Origin: Cheilinus undulatus
Lineage: Eukaryota > Chordata > Actinopteri > Labriformes > Labridae
Direction of reading: 5' to 3'
Assembly: GCF_018320785.1 (NCBI RefSeq)
Contig: NC_054879.1
Coordinates: 46,302,198 to 46,366,197, forward strand
Length of the DNA: 64,000 nt
In this document: positions 34,728 through 46,700 of the stretch, one piece after another
Layout: the number at the start of each line of letters is the position of its first letter
How positions within the stretch are numbered: position 1 is the stretch's first letter
Translations under genes and position numbers: made by a program
Notes under the pieces: model-generated
Told to the model about the DNA's origin: nothing
What the model saw: the letters and a program-made list of their open reading frames with translations, nothing else
The model's database searches: none

Positions 34728-37700
34728 CAGTGCTTAACAAATTTATTAGACCACCCTAACCCTAACCAAAGTAAGGTTTATGCCACAGCTGCCCTTAATT
34801 AACATCATTGGTAATTACCAAAATCATTTTTGATGTTTCTGCAATGGTTAATACACCAATATGTAGAAGCTCTTTAACCCAAATGATATTTTTAATGCTA
34901 AAATAGAATTATTATTGTTATCCATGAATTTTCAAATTTACTGATTTACAAAAAAACTGAAAAAAATTATTATTGTTATCCATGAATTTTCAAATTTACT
35001 GATTTACAAAAAAACTGAAAAAATAGTAAAGCACATTATTATTTCTTGATTAACATGTCAAATTATAGTTATTTACTTGCATTCCTGAACAGAAAAATGA
35101 GTTTTAGTGCTTGAATGTTATGCTTGATTCATTTCTGACTTCTCAGAGAAGCCCAGTGAGCCGGCTCAAATTTGGGTGAATTCAGTTTGAAATTCCTCAT
35201 TCCTGTTCAAAATGGTAAAACGTGGAGAGCTAACTGAAATTGAAAGAGTCCGCATTAAAGCACTTCATGGTGCTGGATGGTCTTTGAGACAAATATGACA
35301 GGTGGTCTAATAAATCTGTTAAGCACTGTATATACTGTTGTAAAATAATAGTTTTTAAAAACTTGATTCTTTTATTTTTTACTGTCAAAATTTAAGACTT
35401 TCAATTTAGAGTTTTTGTTTTAAATTTCCAACATTTCCATGGTGAAATTCGGATTTTTGTTTTTATCCGTAGAAATATAAAACTTATGAAAGAGAATTAG
35501 CACCACTGGTTAAAAAAGAAAAAAAAAAGGGGGACACAATTTTTTTTTAGTTAGAGAGAAAAACAAAGACAGAATTCTGAGATCAAAGTCAGAATTCTGA
35601 TTTTTTCTTACAAGTAAAAAAAATATGTGTATCAATTTCTCCTCTTCCATAACAACTCTATGTTCTCAAACATTTTTTTCAGTTTTTTCCCAATAAATGT
35701 CAACTCAATAATGAACGCATTCTCTTCATTTTTCCATCTGTTAATCTGTTACGGTCTAAGGACCCCCTGAGATCTTTGGTGCCCCTTCTGGGGGTGCCTG
35801 GACCACAGGTTGGGAACCACTGGTTTCAACGATTTAATGACCATCTTACTACAATTTTAGTGAATATTTTTTGTTAACATGTGTTACCTAACTGTGACAG
35901 CTTTGGAGCAGACAAAGCCTCGCCCTGAGGTCTTGGGGGTCCCAGTTTGGGAACCAGTGATTTAGTCTGTGCAGTGGCCTTGTAACTAGGAATGTGCTAA
36001 TGCTCTGTGCTAAACAGGGTGGTTAAAGAACCTAAATTTAAAATGAATCTAAGTCAAAACAATAAACACAGAACATGAAACCCTCAGCACACAATATTGG
36101 TCTTTTGTGCAATGTAGACAGCATGTAGGAGTTTTCTTCAGTGCTCTATCCTCTCCTAAGCTGTCTAATGGAAAATTAGTCTTTTAAAGCTTTTTGATTT
36201 TATTGTTCATTAGAATAAAGATTGCTGTATTGTTGGATATGAAAAGTAAAAACATATCAATAATTCTAAATATTTCAAGGACTTTCTAGATGCATTTAAA
36301 GGGGTAAGTGGGGAACTAGTATCTGGACAATGCTCAGTATACACAGACAGCATGGGCTTAAGTAAAATATAATTAAATAACCCACAGTAGATCTCAGCCA
36401 TCATCCTTACCTCTACATCAAACAGAGTGGATCCATATCCAGGCCACTCCTTGATGATGGTCATGTATTTGAGCATGGCCTGATGCTGATCCAGACCTTT
36501 AAGGCGGGACCACTTCTCCACGATGCTCGCTCTGGTGGCAGACGTCTCCTCTTTTATCCACATCTCCAGCATCTGCTCCTCCTCCATGCGCTGCTTCTTC
36601 ATAGAGCCCGTCTTCAGCCCCCGCCGCAGCGTCCCGTCCAAGAAGCTGGTCCTCCTCCTCTCGAGAGTCTGGCCTGACCCTGAGGCCCCGCCTACTTTCG
36701 TAAACTGGAGGATGCGAGAGCGCAGGCGGCCCACGGGGTAGACGTTCTCCAGACCCCAGGTGACCCGCGCTTTGTCTCCGTAGAGGAACTGAAGACGCAG
36801 AGCAGCCAGGTGCTGCAGGGTCTCCTCTCGGGAGGGGAAGTGTCCTCGGGTCAAACTCTCATGGGCCTGAGGGAGCAGCAGAGCAACATTAGCACCAGCT
36901 GCAACATAAAATTAATAAATAAATAATATGTGCCAAACACACCTGCTCAAACATGAATGCAAACTCCACTCCTTCCTTAGGCATGCTCTCCACATCCAGA
37001 AAGCAGTAGAGCTTAAAATAGAGCTTCCACTGGCCTTCATCCTCAGCATCGTCACTGCCGGCCAATCTGCAGGGGAAGCAAGGAGCCTTTGACTCAAACA
37101 TCCATATCCTCGTCTTTATAAACAGGTTTCAAATGCAAATCCAAGAGTCGTTAGCAACTACAAGGTTTATCATCGAAATGATAAGACAGCAATAAGAGTG
37201 GAATAAAAAATAATGCTGGTTTTCAATAATCATAACCATAAAATCATAAAGCACTGCATAAAGGACAGACTGAATAAAAAAGAGTTACCAAACTTTCTAT
37301 TTCTGCTCTGTGGAACAGCCAGGAGAGAAAAACCAGAGAATCTGAGGGGCCGTCCTGCTCCACAAACTAAAACCGCCTTTAAAAGATAGTCCAGAACAAG
37401 GCCATGTAGTGCTTTATAAACTAATGAAAGAATCTTAAAACCGATACGAAAACTAACTGGTAACCATTGTAAGGGCTTAAGAATTGCTGAAATGTGTGCT
37501 GTCCTTCTGCTCTCTATCAGTACTCCAATTTTAAATGAGCTGAAGCTGACTATAGTATTCTTAGGTAGACCAGAGAAGTGAGACTAGCCCAGTGTTACTC
37601 AACCCTGCTCATCCAAAGAGCCAAACTGTTGGAAAGTACCTTTGCAAGAGCCATAATCAAAGAGGTGATAAGTGGCAAAAAAGGTTAAAGTGGCAATAAA

Positions 37701-40700
37701 CATAAGTTAAAGGTGGCAAAAATGGATGAACAGGAGCAAAATAAGCATAAAATGGCTAAAACTGGGTAAAAGAGGCAGACATGGGTAGGAAAAAGGGCAA
37801 GAAAAGGGCAGAAAATGGGTGAGAAGTGACATAAAAGTAAGTTACAGGTGGCAAAAATGGTAAACAAACAAACAAACAAACAAAAAAACCCCCAGCAAAA
37901 CAGGAAAAATTAGTAAAAAGTGACTAAGCAGGGAAACAGCAAAAAGTTTGGAAAAATCAGCAAAAAGTGGCATTTATGGCAAAAGGCAACTCAAATGAAT
38001 GAGAAGTTGCAGAAAATGGCAAACAGGGAAATAATTTCAAGTGGCAGAAAATGATTAAAAGTGGCAACAAAACAGAAACTGCCTTGTAACGGATATTATT
38101 ATACTATTAGTGATAAAAGTGCACAAGTGTCTCTGTTCTGCTCAGAGAGAAATGGCCTGACTTTGCCCATGTTTATTAAATGATAAAATGCTGTTTTTAT
38201 GTGGGGAAGGATTTATTTTTTCACAGGAAGTTGAACAAATTTGTTGAGTTTTGAGGTTTTTGCATACTGTGCTTTAAAAGAGTTGTAGACACCTTGTTTT
38301 TATCCATCAAATTTATTAAAAAGAAAACTAAAATTAAAGAGAGAATGCTCTTTAACTGTTCAACCTTGTCATGGCTTTTTAAAGTTAATTTTTATGGTCT
38401 TGGTCTTGTCTCAGTCTCAGATAGTGTGGTCTGCTTTTTTTTACACATTTTATTGAAATTTGAAGTTTTGAACCCAACACACAAACCCCTTCCCAATAAC
38501 TAGACAGTATAGCAAAACAGAAATAAATAGCATGCAAATCTGTGACCTCATAACACTACACACAATATCCATTAAAGGAATAGTATAAAAAAATAAAATA
38601 AAATAGAAACAACGTTAACAATGACACACACACACATATTTACAAAAAAAATATACAAATAAAATAAAAAAATAAAAAATAAAACACTCAGTCCTGGTCC
38701 TACCTGATAATACCATGCTAATAAACAACATAAAGCACCACAGATAAGCAAACTTAGACTAGCTGGGACCCTTCAGAAATAACTGCTCATATGAAAAAGA
38801 ATTACAGTCTTATAAAAAGTGAGGTAAGTGTTTAACTCACCTCTCAAATTTAGCCAAAACATCAGCCACTAGCACCCTGCTCTCCACGGCTCTGTCAATA
38901 GTGTTGTTGTGTTCAAAGAGTGCAAACATGTTCCTGCTGTCCTCCATTGCCAAACCCCTGATCAGTTTCTCCACCACCTGGGAAAATAAACCAAGAAATA
39001 ACCATCACACCTAAACAGCATCAGCACAGCTCTGCTTTAACAAACGGTCCGTATGGGGTCTATAAAGTAGATCATGCAGTGATGTCCCACCTCTCCAGCA
39101 GTGGTGTGTGAGTTAATGGAGATCCTGCAGGAGCCTCCTCCATGGCAGTACACTGTGGTGGTCATCTCCTGTCTGGAGAGCAGTGCCATGATTTCCTCCT
39201 GAGAGGGAACAAACTCTCTGGTCTTGGTCTTCTTCAGAGACTCGCCGATGAAATGGGCATACATTTCAATCTCAGTGCAGGGGAACAAATCCCTGATCCT
39301 GAAGAATAAAAAACACGGTTAGCTAGGACTTCTAAGCAGCTGTGACGATGTCATGCAAACAGAAGCATGCAGTACCTTTTGAGGTGAAACTTGAGGTAGC
39401 GTAGGATGCCTCGGCTGGGCAGGAAGGTGCAGCTCATACAGGTCAGGAGGTGCCAGTGGGCGCGGTTGGCAGGGCTGTTGGGGTGCGGGACGTGATTGGT
39501 TTGTTTGATCAGCTGGCAGTAAACCTCGTCTCTTAAAGACCTCAGGTCCTGACAGGTCTGCAGGATTCCCTGGATGATTGGCACGGGGTCCGACACCGCC
39601 TCCATCTCCTGCAGGGAGTTGAAGATCTTCACAGCCTCATCCTGCAGGCTGGTGTAACCCTTTTCCTTTTGCACTGGGTGAGAGAGAGAGTTCAAAATAG
39701 TTTATTTACTGGGTAGTTATGGTTCAATCTGCCATAAAATACTGAAAAAGTTTTTTTTAGTTTGACGAAGCTGCCGGTGCATAATTTGGTGTAAAGGTTC
39801 ACCGTACTAGAAACTTCCTCATTTGTGTCAAAGTGCCGTCTATTTGTTTTTTTTATTTTGAAGAATTGGAACAACACCAAGACTGTACTGTTAGCTATTA
39901 GAATAACTACAGCTCTGATTCCCAAAAAAGTTAGGACACTGTTTTTGATATATATGCTCAATTTGAATTTGATGCTAGCAACTGTTCTCCAACTTTTTTG
40001 GTATTTCATAACTTTTCCAGACTTTTGTTAAAAACTGTCCCAACATTTTAGAAACTCGTTGCTGACGTCAAATACAAAATGCGATGTAATTTCGAAATTT
40101 TAATTTTGACAGCCTCTAAATCAGGGATGTCAAACTCAATCACAGCAGGGGCCAAATCCTGAACTTGGGTCCAACCTGAGGGCTGAGCAGGGTCAACATT
40201 TACCATAAACTGTCAACCTTATTTTCACCAGCAATGAATTATGGGGGGAAGAAACCTTAGCACTGACGATAAAGGTATTTCAGATTGAAAATACCTTTAA
40301 AGACTCAAAATCTGAGATAAAAAGTCAAACTTATTATCTCAAAAGGTTCAAAACATGGCATTTAAAGTCAAAATTATGTTTTTAAAAGGCAAATATATGA
40401 GATAGAAAGTTGAAATCATTATTCTTAAGAGTCAAAATATGAGATTAATTCAAAATAAATGGTTTAAAATGTCAAAGCGTGAGAAAAAAATTTAAATTTT
40501 TAAATTTAAAGATCAAAAGTTTACTTAAAATGTAAAATTTAGGATCTAAAAGGTCAGATTATGAGATAAACGTCAAAGTAAGGAGCTAAAAAGGTCAAAA
40601 CATGAGAAAAAAATCATAATTATGAGTTTTTAAGGTCAAAATATTACTTAAAAAATTCAAATTGAGGATCTTAAAGGTGAAAAACAAGATAAAAAGTCAA

Positions 40701-43700
40701 AATTGTGAACTGAAAAGGTCAACATATGACATAAAAAGTCAAAACCATGACTTTGGTGGAAAATTAAGAATATGATATGAAAACATAAATGTAATTGACC
40801 ACATTCCTGACTTTTTATCCAACTATTTTAACTTTTTCTTATTTTTAAGCCTTAACAAGGATATTTTAGACCATCATTGTCAAGTTTATATTTTTAAACT
40901 GGAGGAAATCTGCGAACCTCAAACCAGTGGGCCAGTTATAATAAAAATATGATATGACGTGGTGGGCCGGGTGTAACTGCACCACGGGCCAGATTTGGCC
41001 CCCGGGCCTTGAGTTTGACACCCCTGCTCTAAACAGTCAGACCAGAGCACTCACAGTGGATGCTGACATCCCCGTAGGGCAGAGGTAGAAGAGGGGAGTG
41101 CAAAGGATGCTGGGTATATCTCAGGATGGGGTTCCTCCAGTACGTCTGCTCCACAGCCTCCACATTCAAACTGCTCTCCTGAATGGACAGAAAACAAAAA
41201 ATATGGTTATTAAATGTGTGAGTCAGTCCTAAACAGTGGTAAAACAACACAAAAGCAATAGAGGTGGACAGAAGTATGGCAGCGCAGCGTGGAATGTGAG
41301 GGAAAGAGGAAACACAACTTTAAAAAAGCCAAGACTCAAAGCAGATCACTGCACACACAGTGAGTACATGTACCTCACTTCACTAAAGTGTGTGTCCCTG
41401 CCAAAGGTTTGCACGCCTGAAAAAATGGGAGTTATGATAACATAAGTGAACATATGTTAGTGACATGTCATGCAGAATCAGTCATTAGTATTTTAATGGA
41501 ATAATGTGGCTGCCAGCATGTATTATCACTATAATAAAAACATCACACTCAAAGTTGTGCCACATCAGTTTTGAACAAAAGGTTTAAAGACCCTGTAAAG
41601 TGAAATCCAAACTTTGTCTCTTAACACTCTAGATCAGAGGTTCTCAACCTTTTCAGCCTGCGACCCCCAAAATAAAAGTGCCAGAGACCGGGGGACCCCC
41701 ACTGTACCTGAAGGTGCTTGAACAGCCAGGAATATTCAAGAATAGTCATGTGCAGACAAGGCTGTCCATAAGGGGGGTGAAAGAGGGAGCTTTCTGGGAC
41801 CCAGCCAAACTGGTAGCCCATGGAGGTCAGTAAAAGCATAGTCAATTGTGAAGTTAAGCTGTGAAAACCATATTTTATATTTGACCTGAATAATAACCAC
41901 TCTTATTAAAAAAATAAATATATTCATTCATTTATCCTTCTTAAGATGTAAAAATCTTTTGTTAAAAACATAATTAAAATGGGTTAAAAATGGCTAAAAT
42001 CGGTTTATAATGGCAAAAAAATGGTGAAAAGGTGGTGAAATTGGATTTTTAAAGAAAATTTGGGTTAAAAGTGGCAAAAAATTTGATAAAAATGGCAAAA
42101 AGTAACCAAAATTGGATTAAAGTGGCAAAAATGGGATTAAAAAGTTGCTGAAATGGCTTTAAATTACAAAAAGTGGTGGAAAGTAGGTGGAATGTGATAA
42201 AAATGGGATATAAAGTGGCTAAAAATGGGTTAACTTTGGTTAGAATGGGCAAAAAGGGCTGTAAAAAGGGAGTGATAGAGGCAATAGTGGGTCAACAGAG
42301 GCAAAAATAGGCAGAAAGTGGCAAAAATTGGTTAGAAGTAGAAAAAACAGGCAGAAAACAGTTATGGAAAGGGTTTAAAATGGACAACAATGGGGTTTTA
42401 GTGGCAAAAATGTGTTAAAATGGGAAAAAATTGGTGTTAGAAAGCTATAAAAAAGGATCAAAATTTGGTAAAATTGGTGTAAAGTGGCAACAGTGTAATT
42501 TTAAAAATATTCTTAAGTTTTTTTAAAAGCATCTGGAGACCCCCTCTCAGAGTCTTGCGACCCCCAATGGGGCCCCAGCCCCAAGGTTGAGAACCACTGC
42601 TCTAGATATGTTGGGATATGGTAGCTGTAAACATCTGAAAACACTGAGATCTACATGTGAGTGAATTTTGGATTTAGACTGTTAGAAAGTTTTTCACCTC
42701 TTTCCTGGCTGGGTTTAATGTGGGCGGGGCCAATATGTGGACTGGTGATGTCATCAGCCCACAGTGGGGTATGAACCCCGCCCCTCTAACACCACAATCT
42801 AAAATCACAGAGCAGTTCATCTCAGTCCAGTCTGTTGTTAGCTGATGTCACTGCCTTTATTGAAAGTTAACAGTCAGTTAAAGGTCACATATTATGAAAA
42901 ATACACTTTTTAAGGCTTTTCTAACAAAAATATGAGCCCATTGCCTGTCCACAATCCCCCTAAGAGTCAGAAAATATGTGCTGAAACAAGCCATTCTTAG
43001 ATTTTCCCCTGATGATGTCATGTGGGGAGTTAGCCCCGGCCCCAGGTTTGTTTGGCCCTTCCCGCTTTGAAGAAAGTTCTGCCCTCCTCTTCTGATCCTC
43101 CTCTCCGTTCAAGAGAGCCACATTCATGAAGCCATGAGAGGGGCGGAGTCAGTCAGCTCTTTAACATTTAAAGCCACAGACACAGAAACAGCTCGTTCTG
43201 AGCAGGGCTGAAACAGAGAGGTTTTTAGACATGCAAATATCCAACACTGGAGTGTTTTTACAGCAACAAACTTAACAGGCATGTTTTGGCACCTCTGAGA
43301 ACAACATAAAGTTGTCTTAAAAGAGTATAATATGTGACCTTTAAATGCTGTTTTTGTTCATTGTGAGGTAAATTTACCAAATCTATCAGCCACAGTGGTC
43401 TATGGATCATTTAAAGCATCAGAACAGAGATTTGAACCAGAAAACAGACTTTGTCTCTTTCTGGCAAAAAGCCAGGCAGCTGTGCTCTGATCATGGGGTC
43501 AACGTAAGGTCAAGGGGGCGGGCTAAGAGCGCAAGTTCTTTCCTTCAATCAGACTGTAGCATTTTAAAAAATTTGACAGGGTTGGTCTTTCTTGGAGTGG
43601 GCGTGGCTTCAGCTCATTTAAACAGACATGCCCACACCATCCTAGAGCAGATTTTACAGCCTCATTTTTCATGATTTTTAGTTTAATTTGATAAACCTAG

Positions 43701-46700
43701 AGATGTTTTTTCTGACTGAATTTTGACCTGGAGGTTCATAACACAGTGACCTGTCATTACAACAAACCTAAATAAAATACGTCTCTGGGCTGGAACCTAA
43801 TCACATCCCTATAAAGCAGTTTGAGTTCAGTGTTAGCAACAATGCAACAATAAAGGTAGAGACAGAAAGAGGATTGTTGTGTTTTTACCTTGATGTCCCT
43901 GATAAGCTGTTGTGTTGGCGTTTCAATGGGAACTTTGCTGTCTATTGCTCCCTGTATGGCGTTGGCCCACCTCATGGCTTCATTCAACATTTTGGTGTAA
44001 AGGCGGTACGAGTGTTTCCGTCCATGGATGATTATGTTCCAGTAACCTGGGAGAACAAGGCAGAAAGGAATGAAGGATAAACCGACTGAGGACAGCTTTA
44101 ACATTTAAACATTTACAGGTTACACATACTAAATAAATAAATGTTCTGAAATGTTTCATTGAAGGGTACATGTCTGTACTTTGACCATGAACTGACCAGT
44201 GTCCTTGAAGACCTTCTCATCTGGCTGCACCACAGAGCACAGACTGTTGAGGACCAGTGTTCCCAGTTTGGAGGCGCTGCGCTCTGAGGACTTGTAATAG
44301 TCCAGAGAGTTAGTGGTGAGGACGAACCAGCGCTTCTTCAGCTTCAGAGACGTGCTTTTGGGTCCGGTCTTCATCTCTTTATGGAGCCAGCCTGAGAGGA
44401 AGAAGTAGGACATCTATTAGGAATTCTCCCTTTTCCACCTCCCAACCAATGTTCTTATTTTCTAATGATCTTTTTCTTATTTTTCCATCTTTTTTTTTCT
44501 GATTTATATTGATTTTTTTTAATGCAGATCTTGTCAGGGGTTCTCAACCTTTTCAGTCATACTGGGGACCCAAAGAGTCATTATAAATTTATGCTGTGAT
44601 AGCTATTTGTTTTTTTCCCCTGAATAATAACAATTCTTCTCAAAGTAACAAAAATCCTTTTCATTTTTAATTGCTGCAATAGTATATAGCCATCTTAAAA
44701 ATGTAAATCCCTTTTCTTAAACCAGGGGTTCTCAAAGTTTTGATTGCTAAGTGCCAATTTAGGAACTCAACATTGGACTGAGGGCCGCCGTAGGAAAAAA
44801 ATTTGAAAAAAAGCAGAAAAAAATCCTATTTGTAATCATTTTAATGACCAGGTTGCATCTCCACAGTTTACATGTATTGGTCTGCATCCAGTAATGTGCA
44901 ATAAACACATTTTAATTAATAAATGAGGCTAAACCTGGCACCAAGGACCTCTGGGAGTGAGGGCTAAACCACACCTGTAATTACCGCTTAACCCTATAGA
45001 TGCCGCAGTAGACCACGAAACAGAGATTTATCCTTTCAAAGCAAGGTACAATTGGATTAAAACTAACAATTAATGGCAGCCAGAAATGTTTCTGCGGGCC
45101 ACCATTGGCTCGCGGGCCGCACTTTGAGAACCTAAGTCTTAAACAGAATAAAAATGGGTTAAGTGGTGAAATTTTGATCGCGGTGGCAAAAACAAACATA
45201 GAAGTGTTAAAGGGGTTAACAGTGACAATATTTGCTTTAAAGTGGCAGAATTTGTTAATAAAAGGGGTGAAATTAGATTAACAAATGGCAGAAATGGGAT
45301 TTACTGGGCAAACATGGGTGGAAAAAAAGCTGAAATGGGATTCAAAAAGTGGGAAAAGTGGTCTAAAATAGTAAAAATGAGTTAACTGAGGCAGAAAAAA
45401 GGCAGAATTGGCAGAAAATGCATAACAATAAGTAGATGTGGTTAAAATGGGCAAAAATTGGTGTAAAAAGTGGTGAATAAGGCTTAATTGTGGCAATAAT
45501 GGGTAAACAGAGGCAACAATAGGTTGAAAGATGAAAGAATTTGTTTTGAAGTGGCAAAAATGGGCAGAAATTGATGTAAAGGGTTTAGAATTAGAAGAAA
45601 TGGCTTAAATTTCAAGAAATGGGCAGAAAAGGTGGTGAAATGGGATTAAAAAGTGTCAGGAATGGGTTTAAAGTGGCAAAAATGTGTCAAAAGTGGCAAA
45701 AAATGATGGGGAAATGTAGTGAAAACAGGTTTAATAGTGGTGAAAAGAGGCAAAATCAGTGTGAATTGCACAAAAATGATGAAAAGTGTCAAACAGTAGT
45801 AAAATTGGGCGAGGAAAATATTTTAAAAAGTGGCAGAAATAAATACTTTCAACATTAGAACCCAAAGAATTGGAGGGCCCTGTCTTTGGTTTGTCAGGGG
45901 TCCAGACAAATCTGTTAACACGCCAGAGTGTAGAATTACTTGTCATAAAAAATGATAGAATATATTATTTGAAATCATTTGAAAATATTCTTAGTTTTTC
46001 TTAAGGCATCTTGCAATCCCCAAGGGGGTCCCAAACCCCCAATGTTGAGAACGACTGCTATAAGGGCAAAGTTTAGTGTATGTAGTTTAAAGTGTAACTA
46101 AACCCTTACTCCACTTTATTCAGATGAAAACTTTAACGTACAGTATGCAAATTTAGTAATACTGTTATTTAATTAGTTGGCATTTAAAAATGTGCATAGC
46201 AACTGCTGTCTACTGCAGTGATCATCAACTGGTGGCCCGGGGGCCACATCAGGCCCCAGAGAAAGCGAAGAAAGGAGCACCCTCCAAACGGTAAACTCCT
46301 CAAGGTGCACGACAAAGAAGACTTACTAGAAAAGGAGGTGTCAGCACTCAAAAGTGTCCTTTTAGGTAGTTTTATTTAGGCAAGGCACAACAGGCGCAGC
46401 CTTTGTGTCTCATTTGACTGACCTCTGACGATGAACTCCTGCCCGTCCACCCTGGAGTCTCCCTTGGATTTCTGCAGCAGGCCGATCCAGTGGTGCATCT
46501 CCTCAGGTGTGTCGGTGTTGCAGTGGATCACACGGTTAGCCGTGATAATCACAAACGAGTTTGGCCTGCAGAAGTAAAAAAATATATTTTACCATATGCA
46601 TTCTGCTCCATAGTTTAGGTACATATTTAAGAGAGCAGTCTTTTACTTGCCTGTCAGGGTTGTCTGATGCACAAACTGAATCAATTAAGCCAACATCTAG

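Larger units (their letters stand above)
33697..35959. mobile_element. Old hAT-like element, interrupted
   Basis: It begins CAGGAGTTCCCAACATT and ends TTTGGGAACCAGTG. The flanks ATTCAGTG and ATTTAGTC agree at 6 of 8. A second internal end, TTGGGAACCACTG, is at 35810-35822. The interior holds a (TCTA)n tract and a Tc1-derived MITE. Confidence 0.5.
41588..43777 (+). mobile_element. TTAA MITE (AGACCCTGTAAAG family) hosting two other elements
   Basis: It is collinear with 32482-33230 and starts after TTAA at 41584-41587. It contains a hAT (41635-42599) and a second TTAA MITE (42882-43340). The right terminus is lost. Confidence 0.8.

Noticed and set aside
34748..34770. CCCTAACCCTAACC telomere-like motif
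   Set aside because: Only two units, inside a Tc1-derived element; too short to be an interstitial telomere.
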